From SVTX01 sp964526505 (lineage in GTDB: Bacteria > Bacillota > Clostridia > Oscillospirales > CAG-272): DNA of 29,901 bases. The translations under genes were made by a program, and so were the position numbers. Shown one piece after another: positions 13,826 to 23,500 of this stretch. The notes beneath the pieces are model-generated. The model was given only the letters and a program-made list of their open reading frames with translations, searched no databases and had not been told where the DNA came from. Every line of letters starts with the position of its first letter. Position 1 is the stretch's first letter. Location: assembly GCA_964526505.1 (NCBI GenBank), contig CAZGJC010000022.1, positions 1 to 29,901 on the forward strand, read 5' to 3'.

Positions 13826-15916
13826 TTACTGTTTGTGCGTCATGTCTCCGTAAGACGGCAAAGGCCAAAGATCGCTTGGCATAAGCCTTTCTGCGGCGTC
13901 CACGGCAAGACGTAATCTCGACATCTCGGGACAGACAAAATCCCTGTAATATTCCGCACTTTCCCGTGAATCGGTAACGCTTTGTGCCTTAACCGTTCGG
14001 TCTTTGAGTTCATCCGAACTTTCACGTATATTGACGCAAAGTTCGGTAAGTTGTTCTATCAGACTGCGTTCAAGCACAATAACGCCGTCACCGCAAACCT
14101 CTCGCTTTAATTTTGCGGTCTTTGCCAAGTCGCAAAGATACCTTTCAATCGACGGAATGAATTTTCTGTTGACCATATCTATCATTGTTTTCGCTTCAAT
14201 GCTCACCGTCTTGCAGTATGTTTCAAATAAAACCGCTTGCCTTGCACGAAGTTCAGCCTCGTTCATAACTCCGAGTTCCGAGAAAAGGGCAATATTTTTA
14301 GGCAATAGCAGACAAGAATATGCGTCAACACTCGTTTTTAGGTTGAGCAACCCACGCCTGTGTGCCTCCGCCTTCCATTCTTCCGAATACCCGTTTCCGT
14401 TGAATATTATGCGTTCGTGTGCCGTCAAAGTGTCCTTTATAAGTTTTTTTGCGACGGATATGACGTCATCCGCCCCTTGAAGTTCGTCGGCAAAATTTTT
14501 GAGCGACTTTGCCACCGCAGTGTTGAGAACAATATTCGGCATGGCAATATTCTGAGACGCACCGAGCATTCGGAACTCAAATTTGTTTCCCGTAAAAGCG
14601 AACGGCGACGTTCTGTTTCTGTCGGTCGAATCGTATCTGAAAGTCGGTACGCTCGGAATACCCACGTTGGCACGTAACGCCGTTTTTTCGGTGTAATCCG
14701 TGTTTCCTATAATCGACTTGACAATCGCTTCAAGTTCGTCCCCGAGGAAAACCGAAACTATCGCAGGCGGTGCTTCGTTTGCACCGAGACGATGATCGTT
14801 TCCCGGGGTTGCAACCGAAAATCTGAGCAGATCCTGATAGTCGTCGACAGATGCGATAATAGCCGATAAAAACAGTAAAAATCTTATGTTTGATGCGGGA
14901 TTTGCCCCGGGCGTCAACAAATTTTCTCCGCTGTCGGTCGATATAGACCAGTTGTTGTGCTTTCCCGAACCGCTTATTCCGGCATACGGCTTTTCGTGTA
15001 ACAGTGCAACCATGCCGTGCCTCTCCGCAACACGCTTCATAGCGTCCATGATAAGCATATTGTGGTCAAGTGCGACGCTCACAGGTGAAAATATGGGAGC
15101 GAGTTCGTGCTGTGACGGTGCAACTTCATTGTGCCTTGTTTTGGAACTTATGCCGAGTTGCCATAACTCAAAGTCAAGGTCTTCCATATACCTTGCAACC
15201 TTTGTTTTTATCGGTCCGAAGTAGTGATCTTCAAGTTCCTCGCCTTTCGGTGCGGGCGAACCGAACAGCGTTCTGCCCGTGTATATTAAATCTTCTCTTT
15301 GATCGAAATATTCTCGGCTTACCAAAAAATATTCCTGCTCCGCACCCACGGTGGTAATAACTCTTTTCGATTTTTCGTCCCCAAGTGAGGCAAGAACACG
15401 TAAAGCCTGCGTGCTGATTGCGTCCATTGAACGAAGCAGCGGCGTTTTTGCGTCCAGCGACTCACCGCCGTACGAGAAAAATACCGTAGGTATGTATAAA
15501 GTCTTGTCTTTTATAAATGCGTATGACGACGGGTCCCACGCCGTATAACCACGGGCATTGCAGGTTTTTCTCAAACCGCCCGACGGAAAACTCGAAGCGT
15601 CCGACTCACCCTGTATAAGTTCTTTCCCCGAAAATTCCATAACCACACGGTCTCTGCCCACAGGCGAGATAAAAGCGTCGTGCTTCTCGGCGGTTACGTT
15701 GGTAAGAGGCTGGAACCAGTGCGTGTAGTGAGTCGCTCCGAGTTCGCAAGCCCACTCTCTCATGGCGTCGGCAACGGAGTTGGCAATCGACACGTCAATA
15801 GCCTTTCCGTTTTGAATGGTGTTTTTCAGCGAAGAGTAGACGTCGTGCGGAAGCCTCTCTTTCATTACGGAATCGTTAAAAACCTTGGAGCCGTAAATTT
15901 CGGGAATATTCGTCAT
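13826..15916 (-). CDS. glnN: Type III glutamine synthetase
   Basis: Catalyses ATP-dependent amidation of glutamate to glutamine, the main ammonium assimilation step. Length (696 residues) and motifs are those of the large dodecameric GSIII family (GlnN), not the roughly 450-residue GlnA. Seen: WFQPLTNVTAEKHDAF near residues 67-82, EFSGKELIQGESDASSFPSG, GAEQEYFLVSREYFD in the catalytic core, GKHNNWSIST, and NDHRLGANEAPPAIVSVFLG. The ATG at 15916 follows AAAGGAAA and a perfect promoter. It is transcribed alone; no glnR or P-II gene is adjacent and no recognised nitrogen-control site was seen. Confidence 0.96.
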   Translation of the reverse strand: MTNIPEIYGSKVFNDSVMKERLPHDVYSSLKNTIQNGKAIDVSIANSVADAMREWACELGATHYTHWFQPLTNVTAEKHDAFISPVGRDRVVMEFSGKELIQGESDASSFPSGGLRKTCNARGYTAWDPSSYAFIKDKTLYIPTVFFSYGGESLDAKTPLLRSMDAISTQALRVLASLGDEKSKRVITTVGAEQEYFLVSREYFDQREDLIYTGRTLFGSPAPKGEELEDHYFGPIKTKVARYMEDLDFELWQLGISSKTRHNEVAPSQHELAPIFSPVSVALDHNMLIMDAMKRVAERHGMVALLHEKPYAGISGSGKHNNWSISTDSGENLLTPGANPASNIRFLLFLSAIIASVDDYQDLLRFSVATPGNDHRLGANEAPPAIVSVFLGDELEAIVKSIIGNTDYTEKTALRANVGIPSVPTFRYDSTDRNRTSPFAFTGNKFEFRMLGASQNIAMPNIVLNTAVAKSLKNFADELQGADDVISVAKKLIKDTLTAHERIIFNGNGYSEEWKAEAHRRGLLNLKTSVDAYSCLLLPKNIALFSELGVMNEAELRARQAVLFETYCKTVSIEAKTMIDMVNRKFIPSIERYLCDLAKTAKLKREVCGDGVIVLERSLIEQLTELCVNIRESSDELKDRTVKAQSVTDSRESAEYYRDFVCPEMSRLRLAVDAAERLMPSDLWPLPSYGDMTHKQ

Positions 15917-15949
15917 GGTGAATTTCCTTTCGCATTTATAATTACAAAA

Positions 15950-15978
15950 ATTATAAACCCTATAATCCCTTTTGTCAA
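15950..15978 (-). promoter_or_regulatory. glnN promoter
   Basis: Minus strand TTGACA (15978-15973), 17-bp spacer, TATAAT (15955-15950). The -35 lies five bases after the spoIIE stop, and no terminator separates the two genes. Confidence 0.8.
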
Positions 15979-15982
15979 GTGC

Positions 15983-18703
15983 TTACGTGCAAATCAATAT
16001 AACCGAAACCGATACGTCGTCGGCATGCTTGTCCGACGGCATATTCTCCACGGCAAGACGAAGTACCGTTCCCTTGACACAATTCGTAAACTCTTCCGAT
16101 GCCTGAGGCGTCCTTGTCTCATCGGGAATTTCAAGTTCGGATAAATACTCCACCAGCCACGGACAATCGTCGCTGTCGGGACAACACCCGTCGCTTATCA
16201 TCACCACAAGGTCGCCCGGCGTCGTGTCGAACTTTGTAAGTTTTGCGTCCGCTTTCTTGATTATCCCCACGGGCATAGTCCGAGAATTGACCTTGTATAC
16301 CTTGCCTGACCTGCAAATGTACGTTGGTGCCGCTCCGCTTTTTATAAACGACGCCACTCCGCTCATCAGGTCAAGTTCAAATAAATCCAGCGTTGCGGAA
16401 CACTCACGCCCGAGTCCTATGTTTTCCGACCTTAAAAAATTGTTCAGCATGCGTACCGTTATGTCGGCACGATTTCCCGCCATAAGCATTTTTTCAACGA
16501 ACATAGACGATATCTCCGATGCCAACGCCGCCTCCGCTCCGCTTCCCATTCCGTCGCTTATGAGCGAATAAAAATATGAGTGACCGTTAACGAAAACCCT
16601 TGTGCAATCTCCGCAATCACACGCACAATCCTCACCGTAAAAATCATCGTCGCAAAGGTCGCCCTCTGCCGTCTTTACGGCTGACAGACGACCGTGTGAA
16701 CAAATCGCACTGAGTTTCGGCTTTGAATAAAACGTCATCACCGTCTCATCGTTTGACATCTCGAAAATCGGTCCCAATAGTTGTACTCCCACAATCTCGC
16801 TGATTTTCTCGCATAACGTACCGCCCGATAAACTCTCTCTGTCTGCCGACGCACCCTTTATAAGTACACGCAAACTCCGCTTTCCGCATACGACCACACC
16901 TCGTGACTTGTACTTCAAATCCCCGAGCATGTTGAAAATTTTCTCCCCGGCTTCCATATCGCATTCGTATTCGTCCGCTTCGCCGTCAAGTGCGTCACGC
17001 AAAATGGCACTGATGTCGTCGAAGTTTGATGCGAATACGCCTATTTTTTGATTTTGAATTATGCTCTCCGCCACACTCTCGCACATTGCCGTCGCCTCTT
17101 CGATAATCTTCTCCGCACGTGGACAGGAGGAAATAAACCCGTCGGGTAAATCCGATAGTTCCACACGCCCACGTAAATGTAAAGACGAAGTTATCTTCCC
17201 AACGACTTCAAGCGTGTCCGAATATCCGACACCCCAACAAACGTCGTAATTCCTGCAATTTTTGCAGTTTTTTTCAAATACTTCTTCGGATATTTTCTTT
17301 ATTCCGAGTACGTCGGGACGGCGAAATCTGTCCACAAGGTCGTTAAAAGTCTCCGACATCGAAGCGAATGCGTCGGATAACGCCCCGAGCCTGTCGGTCA
17401 TAACCTCATTCTTTCCACGCTCACTCACGGCTTCCGCAAAATAAATTCCCTCCGACCCCTCACGCCTCGTTTCAAACGGAAAATTTTTCCGTCTTTGTTT
17501 TGCACCCGGCAGTGCAGAATAAACCTTGTCCGTAAGAACAAAAATCGGGACTCCGATAAGCATGGGTACAAGCACGCCCACAAGCCCCTGTGTGCCTCCG
17601 AAATAATAACACCATAAAACTATCGCAAAACTCACCGCTCCGAGAGCAAAACTCTTTTTAAGCGAACTCAAAATGCCGTAAAGTATACCGCATAAACACA
17701 GTAGCGGTGCGTAAAGCGGATTGTATATCAGCCCGAATATAATACCGCAAAATCCACCGGCAAAAATTCCTCTGACCGATGTGATAAACAGCACGAACAG
17801 CATAACCGAAAACGGAATGGCGGGAATGCCGAGTACACTGACTTCGCCTCCCGAATAAACACACGCACAAAGTAAAATAAACCACGCAAAACTTCCACGC
17901 CACGTAAAACCGTCGCCCGAACCGATCCGAGAAAAAATAAGTGCGAACAAGGATGAGAGTATAATCGTAAATAACGCCCCGAACATACTGTAAAAAGCAA
18001 AGTCGCTTTCAATCAACCGAAACAAACCGCAAACAAAACCGCCGACACTCGCAAATAAAGCCCTTGCCCCGACAGATTCGTTGTATCTGCCGATAATCTC
18101 AACGCCGAATACGCTTTTTTTCGCCTCCGAGTCGGATACGCCAAATAGACGAGCGAATACCTCGGCAATGGGCAAAAGACACCTAAGGCGAAATTTTTGC
18201 CACTGTGAGACCGCCACCTCGCCGTCAAGTTGCAGGGTCGATTCACGCATGCCCAGTGCGTCTGCATTTATGTAATCCGAACCGCTGTCACTCTTTTCGT
18301 GGAACTCGGGTACAAATGATACAATAACACGTAAAATAACTATCACAAGACCGCCCCAAAGTAGGGATAGATCCGATATACCGCTCAAAACGGAAATCAA
18401 AATCCCGATAAATACCGCAGATAAATTTACCTGTACCGCAGATAATAACCCGAAAGATAAAGGCGTCGCACCGAAAAATAATTTTCCGCCGGATATAAGT
18501 ATCGACAAATATGCGTATACCACCCAAATTATAGCCTTGTAAAGCACCTCGTTTGACCCTTTTCCGAAGGTGGGAATTTTAGAATAAATTTTATCCAAAA
18601 TGTTTTTTCCGCTCCGCCCCTCTCCTGTGGATGACCGCTTGCCATAGTCCGCCGAGTTGCCCGAGAATAAATTCTTTTTTTCCTTGATTTTCCTGTCCTG
18701 CAT
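15983..18703 (-). CDS. spoIIE: Stage II sporulation protein E, membrane PP2C phosphatase
   Basis: SpoIIE sits at the polar septum and dephosphorylates SpoIIAA, releasing sigma-F in the forespore. The 906-residue protein has a cytosolic N-terminus (1-55), about ten membrane segments (56-395), a linker/oligomerisation region with CKNCRNYDVCW (480-490), and a C-terminal PP2C-type domain (about 600-906). Metal-binding acids are visible: Asp699 in CGD, Asp717 in LISDGMGSG (18 residues apart, as Asp610/Asp628 in Bacillus), Asp838 in MISDG and Asp896 in ADDVSV. A Cys-rich EDCACDCGDC (691-700) precedes the active site. The start at 18703 has GAGGGGAG; an upstream in-frame reading to 18916 covers the promoter. 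The Bacillus protein has 827 residues, so this one is somewhat long. Confidence 0.94.
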   Translation of the reverse strand: MQDRKIKEKKNLFSGNSADYGKRSSTGEGRSGKNILDKIYSKIPTFGKGSNEVLYKAIIWVVYAYLSILISGGKLFFGATPLSFGLLSAVQVNLSAVFIGILISVLSGISDLSLLWGGLVIVILRVIVSFVPEFHEKSDSGSDYINADALGMRESTLQLDGEVAVSQWQKFRLRCLLPIAEVFARLFGVSDSEAKKSVFGVEIIGRYNESVGARALFASVGGFVCGLFRLIESDFAFYSMFGALFTIILSSLFALIFSRIGSGDGFTWRGSFAWFILLCACVYSGGEVSVLGIPAIPFSVMLFVLFITSVRGIFAGGFCGIIFGLIYNPLYAPLLCLCGILYGILSSLKKSFALGAVSFAIVLWCYYFGGTQGLVGVLVPMLIGVPIFVLTDKVYSALPGAKQRRKNFPFETRREGSEGIYFAEAVSERGKNEVMTDRLGALSDAFASMSETFNDLVDRFRRPDVLGIKKISEEVFEKNCKNCRNYDVCWGVGYSDTLEVVGKITSSLHLRGRVELSDLPDGFISSCPRAEKIIEEATAMCESVAESIIQNQKIGVFASNFDDISAILRDALDGEADEYECDMEAGEKIFNMLGDLKYKSRGVVVCGKRSLRVLIKGASADRESLSGGTLCEKISEIVGVQLLGPIFEMSNDETVMTFYSKPKLSAICSHGRLSAVKTAEGDLCDDDFYGEDCACDCGDCTRVFVNGHSYFYSLISDGMGSGAEAALASEISSMFVEKMLMAGNRADITVRMLNNFLRSENIGLGRECSATLDLFELDLMSGVASFIKSGAAPTYICRSGKVYKVNSRTMPVGIIKKADAKLTKFDTTPGDLVVMISDGCCPDSDDCPWLVEYLSELEIPDETRTPQASEEFTNCVKGTVLRLAVENMPSDKHADDVSVSVILICT

Positions 18704-18817
18704 TTTTTCTCCCCTCTGCGGTGAACTCAAATTCCGAAATTGTGAAAAAGTCAAAAATATATGCGTTTTGCACCGCCAATAAGCCCGAAAATTTAAAAAT
18801 TCATTATCGTTAAGTAC

Positions 18818-18863
18818 ATTATAAGGGATTAGGAGCGAGAATTTCGTCGAAGTGAGTGCGACA
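18818..18863 (-). promoter_or_regulatory. Putative Spo0A-controlled spoIIE promoter
   Basis: A minus-strand TATAAT (18823-18818) lacks a good -35 at 17 bp. Instead two near matches to the Spo0A box TGTCGAA lie in and above the -35 region: CGTCGAA at 18845-18851 (plus sense) and TGTCGCA at 18863-18857 (minus sense), each 6 of 7. Activator-dependent sigma-A promoters of spoIIE and spoIIG in Bacillus have this design. Confidence 0.4.
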
Positions 18864-19006
18864 ATTTTGAGTATATTTTGCTCGTATAAACCCAAAATTG
18901 CAAAACTTTGTAACACCCTGTCAAAGTCGCAGTGCTTTTTTGACGGGCAAAAACGAAAATTATTGCATTTAGTCGTGCAAAATTGTAATAAAAAATCATA
19001 AAATCA

Positions 19007-19035
19007 TTTACTTTTTTGCAAATGCGTGATAAAAT
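19007..19035 (+). promoter_or_regulatory. Promoter of the SLOG gene
   Basis: TTTACT (19007-19012), 17-bp spacer, TAAAAT (19030-19035). Confidence 0.45.
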
Positions 19036-19083
19036 TAAGTATAAATTAAAAACGGTCGATTGACGACCGAAAGGATGTATATT

Positions 19084-19560
19084 ATGAAAGTTTGCTTTAC
19101 AGGACACAGAAGAATTAAAAAAGACGACCTCCCGAAAATATCAGATATGCTTTTGCCAAAATTACGTGAACTTGTAGACGCAAACGAATCGGTAGACTTT
19201 TACGCAGGCGGAGCGTTGGGCTTCGATACGCTTTCCGCACTTTGCGTGCTTACCTTGCGTGAAGAATACCACGAAAGAATCCGCCTGCACCTCGTATTGC
19301 CTTGTGTAAACCAAACGATGGGCTGGAATAAAGCCGACGTAGACGCATATGGTTATATACTCGAAAATGCAGATTCCGTTACGTACGTGGAACAAGAGTA
19401 TACACCCGACTGCATGAGAAAACGTAATAGAACGCTCGTCGACGGGACCGACCTCTGTATCGCTTTCTGTAACCAAACCTCGGGCGGTACCGCTTATACC
19501 GTATCGTATGCACGCTCAAAAAACGTCCCCGTGCTTAATCTTTGCGAACAAACCGCTTGA
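19084..19560 (+). CDS. SLOG (YpsA/DUF1273-like) nucleotide-binding family protein
   Basis: A 158-residue Rossmann-like protein of the SLOG superfamily, which binds nucleotides or nucleotide-derived ligands. Seen: the N-terminal strand-loop VCFTGHRR (3-10), YAGGALGFDTLSA (40-52) with the Gly-rich ligand loop, HLVLPC (69-74), RNRTLVDGTDLCIAF (114-128) and a second Gly loop TSGGTAYTVSYA (132-143). Bacillus YpsA has been linked to cell division, but the ligand is unknown and no function is claimed here. The start at 19084 has AAGGA eight bases upstream; TTG or ATG codons further up (19060, 19075) overlap the SD. It is on plus between minus-strand spoIIE and spoIIR and ends seven bases from the spoIIR stop with no terminator between. 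Confidence 0.85.
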   Translation: MKVCFTGHRRIKKDDLPKISDMLLPKLRELVDANESVDFYAGGALGFDTLSALCVLTLREEYHERIRLHLVLPCVNQTMGWNKADVDAYGYILENADSVTYVEQEYTPDCMRKRNRTLVDGTDLCIAFCNQTSGGTAYTVSYARSKNVPVLNLCEQTA

Positions 19561-19567
19561 CTTGATT

Positions 19568-20308
19568 TCAACCGAATTTTTTCTGAAACACCTCTAAAAT
19601 CTTAAACCTGATTTTGTATTTCGGTACGTCGGTGTCGGTTATGACCTTGTATTGCTCGCTCGAAAGTCCTGCCGATATGAATGCGTCCTCGTTGCTCTCT
19701 TTTGCCACCGAACTTGTTAAACAAAGCGGTGGGAAAAGACAGCACCACCAGTTCTTCCCCTCGCCCTCTCCGATTATTATCCGTAAGGATAAATATCTGC
19801 CCTCGGGAAACGTGCAACTCTCGTATTTTCTTGTCGGATAGTATTCCTCTCCGAGACTGACAGATACCGTGTACTCGTACCCCTCACGTAAAATAACGTC
19901 CTGTGCAACTTCTTGTATTCTTGTAAGTAGACTTTCGATTTTCTCTTTCGCCTCATACCTGCTCTCACAACCCGATAGTTCACCCGACACCGCTTTGAGT
20001 ACCTCGTCACGAACCATAAGTTTTAATTGCTGGTCATGCTCCTCGTCCGAATTTGCAATGACGTGAAATCGTACTACCGAGTCGTATATTTCACTCTCAC
20101 CGTGTACCGGTAAACATTCGCCTATAAAAATAAATGTCAAAATTCCAATGCATAAAATAAGTATAAAACTCGCAACTTTTGCCCGTTTTCCGATATGCCT
20201 CTTTTCTTTTGCTTTCCGTTCTCCGCTTCTCATTTTCTCTCGACTCTTCTCCATTTTCTCTGCCTCTTGAATTTCTCTCTTTTCTTCTTTCTTTCCCACC
20301 TTTTTCAT
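19568..20308 (-). CDS. spoIIR: Stage II sporulation protein R, sigma-E activating signal
   Basis: SpoIIR is made in the forespore under sigma-F, is exported to the intermembrane space and triggers SpoIIGA to cleave pro-sigma-E in the mother cell. The 246-residue protein has a Lys/Glu-rich cytosolic head (1-44), one membrane segment (about 45-63), then the SpoIIR domain with VVRFHVIANSD (78-88), DEVLKAV (101-107) and the signature RIIIGEGEGKNWWCCLFPPL (176-195). The charged head is longer than the short N-terminus of Bacillus SpoIIR (224 residues in all). The ATG at 20308 is preceded by a purine-rich GGGGAGAGG; an in-frame reading to 20353 extends into the repeat tract. A sigma-F-like promoter is at 20390-20418. 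Confidence 0.93.
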   Translation of the reverse strand: MKKVGKKEEKREIQEAEKMEKSREKMRSGERKAKEKRHIGKRAKVASFILILCIGILTFIFIGECLPVHGESEIYDSVVRFHVIANSDEEHDQQLKLMVRDEVLKAVSGELSGCESRYEAKEKIESLLTRIQEVAQDVILREGYEYTVSVSLGEEYYPTRKYESCTFPEGRYLSLRIIIGEGEGKNWWCCLFPPLCLTSSVAKESNEDAFISAGLSSEQYKVITDTDVPKYKIRFKILEVFQKKFG

Positions 20309-20330
20309 AACCGCCTCTCCCCATTTTCTA

Positions 20331-20386
20331 ATTTCCAATTTCCAATTGCTCATTGCTCATTGCTCATTGCTAATTGCTAATTGCTA
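20331..20386. repeat. Eight exact 7-bp tandem repeats
   Basis: Units in order: ATTTCCA twice, ATTGCTC three times, ATTGCTA three times, with no interruption. All share ATT at the start and differ in the last four bases. The tract ends 22 bases before the spoIIR start and would form most of its untranslated leader on the minus strand. Such heptad tracts usually vary in copy number by slippage. Confidence 0.9.
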
Positions 20387-20389
20387 ATT

Positions 20390-20418
20390 ATTCTTCCCCA
20401 CCCTGCATATACTTATTC
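20390..20418 (-). promoter_or_regulatory. Sigma-F-like promoter of spoIIR
   Basis: Minus strand GAATA (20418-20414), 15-bp spacer, GGGAAGAAT (20398-20390), then A. The -10 fits the sigma-F pattern GGnnAnAnT fully, the spacer is right, and the -35 differs from GYATA at one position. spoIIR is a known sigma-F gene, so the match is in the expected place. Confidence 0.5.
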
Positions 20419-20456
20419 ACCCATACCAATTTTTTCCATATTAACCATAATAACAA

Positions 20457-20496
20457 AAATACCCACCCACAGAGTAAACTCTGCGGGTGGGTATTT
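20457..20496 (-). terminator. Terminator of the large lipoprotein gene
   Basis: A 12-bp stem (20457-20468 with 20485-20496) topped, after one mismatch, by CAGAG/CTCTG (20470-20474 with 20479-20483). A T5 run follows on the minus strand. Confidence 0.88.
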
Positions 20497-20531
20497 ATTT
20501 ATGCAATTTTTAACTTAATATCAGTTAAGAA

Positions 20532-23500
20532 TTATTCAGCATCTTCACCGTTGTCGGTGTTTGCAATTGTGTTGTCGTAAAGTTTTTCAGCAGCCAATGC
20601 AACTTCACGTGCATATGCTTCTACGTTGTTACCAAATGCCTTGATAAGGTTTTCGTTGGTGTAATCCATACCGTCAAGATAAGCGGCCTTTTCAGCAAGA
20701 GCGGCATCCAACTGACCCTTTACGTATTCATTTCTTGCATTCTCTTCGGAATATTCAGCCTTCTTGCTTGTGATAGCATCGTACAACTTGATAATTGCAT
20801 TGTACTTAGCGTCAACAACTTTGAGGTTAGCAAGTTTTACAGCCTTTTCGATAAGACCGTCAGTTGTATCGTTCAATTCTTTGAGTTCAGCGATCAATGC
20901 ATCAACAGCACTAATGCTTGCGTCAAATGCAGTCTTAGCATCGATATCAGCAAAGTAAGGCTTGCTGTAATCTTCGCCAAGTTTAGGCATTTCGATTTCT
21001 GCAATTGCTTTATCGATTTCTGCAATCTTGTCGTTGATAGCCTTCAATGCTTCAACAGCACTGTTGTAAATTGTTTCGTCAACAGTTTTAAGACCTGCCT
21101 TAGCGTTTGTTGCACTATCCTTGTCAACAACATTCTTCCAAGCCTTTATGTCTGCACCGATAGACTCAACTGCATCTTTGCTTGCAAGAGTAATCTTTGC
21201 AGGAAGGTTGGAGATTGCGTCTGCGATAGCGTCAGCCTTATCGTTCTGTGCGTCGATGAGTGTCTGACAAGCATCTCTAAGAGCAACGATTGTTTCGTAA
21301 ATTGCCTTTGTACCAACACCTTCAAGTGCGTGTGCTTCTTCAACGTCTGAACCGTATGTTACAAACCATTCAAGAGCGGCCTTGATATCAATCATATCAT
21401 ATACGCCGAGGTCTTCGCTGTTAGCGATGAGGGCTTGAAGTCTTTCTGTGTTAACAGTAGTCCAAGCAGTCTTAGCGTTAGCAAGGAATCTGTTGTATTC
21501 TTCCTTAACAACGGACAATCTACCCATGAGTGTTTCCTGAGTAAACTTGCCTTCGGAAACGATTTCAACAATGTATCCGAGACCCTGTTCGTCAGAAGTC
21601 TTCTTCATCCAGAAGTCAAGAGCATCGTCAGCCTCTCTGATATTTGTGATATCAGTCAACTTGAATGTGTAGCTTCCGTTTTCGTTTGTGGCATTGTTAA
21701 CAACTTCGATCATCTTCTTAGCAGCCTCGATAAGATCCTTGGTTGCTTCTTCGAACTTAGCTACATACTTAGCATATGTTGTATCTTTGTGTGTGAAGAG
21801 GATCAACATATCGTTAACGTACCGATCATCTTCGGAGTAGTTACCATCTTCGTCCTTGTAATCTGCATAGAACGCATTCCACTTTTCAAGCCATGCATTG
21901 TATGCTTTCATATAAGAACCGGTATTCGCATCGAGAATTTCGTATTCGCTCTTATTACCGGTAATACCGTCTGTAAGTGCTTCGTTTTTGAGAATGCTTG
22001 CAACGTCATCTCTTGCGGATGTAGCGAATCCAACAAGTGCATTGTAAACAGTCTCGTCAGCAACAAGTGCCTTAACCTGATTTTCAAGTTCCTTTACGTT
22101 ATCAGCAGTTGCTGTGTTAGCGATAGCAGTGTGATAGTATGTACCATCTGCTACGAATGCATCATAGTTCGCTCTGATTGTAGCGAGCGTGTCGCCCCAT
22201 GTCTTCTCATTGAAGAGATCTCCGTCATAGTTTCCAAGGTCATGGAATACGTTTTTAAGGTTATCGTTATACTTCGCAAGTTGAGCGGAGAGATATTCTA
22301 TATGAAGTGCGAGATACTTGTTGTCGTGAGCGTTCAAAACAACGTTGTACTTTTCAGTAGCCTTTGTTGCGTCGTAGTCAGCGGCGAGTTCGTCAATAGC
22401 CTTCTTCTGAGCATCAAGATGTTCCTTCTGAGCCAAAAGTTCCTTGTGATCAGCAACAGCGATGATTGCGGGAATTTCGATTTCTTCGCCGTTTTCATCT
22501 GTATCTGTGTATGCGTCTCTGCCGTTAATCTTGTTGAGAATAGCGTCGAGTTCTGCAATTATAGCATCGTTCTTCGCAACGCTGTAATTTGCACGAGTTG
22601 TCTTGTTAAGGCTGATAAGGTCGTTGATCTTACCGTCGTTAACGAAAATAAGTTTATCTTTGTCCGCATAAGGTTCAAGCATTTCCTTGATCTGTGCGAG
22701 AAGTGCTTTCGCTTCGTCAAGTTTACCCTCTTCGACCAAATCCTGAGCAGAAAGAATAGCCTGATAAATAGCGGAGTACTCTTTGTTCATTTCGTTGGTG
22801 TAGTTGTCAACAACCTTGATGAACTCATCGTAGTAACCGTCAGCCTCAGCCGTTGTTCTTGCTCTGTAAAGTTTAACCTCCATATTGTTTCTGTATGTAA
22901 GAAGGTCAGCCCACTGAGCAATTGTAAGATCATATTCGTCGTTTACAGTATTGAAATACTCGCTGGCTTTTGCCATAACAACCCAAATGTATGCGGTTGT
23001 TGTATCCCATTCATTCTTAGCATCTTCCAAAGCCTTGTTAGCCTCGTCGATCTTGCCTTGAAGTGCTTCAACGTTAGCGTCGGAAGCGTTCTTGATAGCG
23101 GTTTCAAGAGCGTTGATTGTTTTAATCAATTCTTCTCTTACGGAGTTGTCACCGTTTGCAATACCTTCTTCAAGTGCCTTCTTTGCGGAATCGAGTGCTG
23201 CAACGAGTTCTTCGATATCTTCTTCAACAGCGTCGATTCTCTCACCGAGAGCGAGAATGGAATCTTCGATCTCACCCTGGAACAATTCGATGTCTGCTAC
23301 GAGACCTTCGAGTTCCGCTTTGAGAGATTTGAGAGAAATTGTGAGATTAGCAAGGTTTTCTGCATCTATTGCTTCAAGTGTAGCCTGAGCGGACTTGATA
23401 GCGGCGTTAAGAGACGCAATTTCCTTGTTCAAAACAGCAGTATCGTCGGAAATCTTGTCGCTGAGTTCTTTCTTTGTATCAGCGAGATCCGTTCTGACAG

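Larger units (their letters stand above)
18704..19083. other. Divergent spoIIE/SLOG intergenic region
   Basis: About 380 bases without a gene. It contains a minus-strand promoter with Spo0A-like boxes (18818-18863), a plus-strand promoter (19007-19035), AT-rich sequence, and a small GGTCGAT/GACGACC inverted repeat near 19054-19068 just before the plus-strand SD. Nothing else is seen. Confidence 0.5.

Noticed and set aside
18704..18916. 71-residue N-terminal extension of SpoIIE
   Set aside because: It crosses the promoter and Spo0A-like boxes; the start at 18703 has an SD and fits the family.
19084..19560. SLOG gene as part of an antiphage system
   Set aside because: No effector (TIR, nuclease or transmembrane killer) or nucleotide cyclase is next to it; it resembles the chromosomal YpsA type.
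20331..20386. CRISPR-like array
   Set aside because: Units are 7 bp and contiguous without spacers; no cas genes are present.
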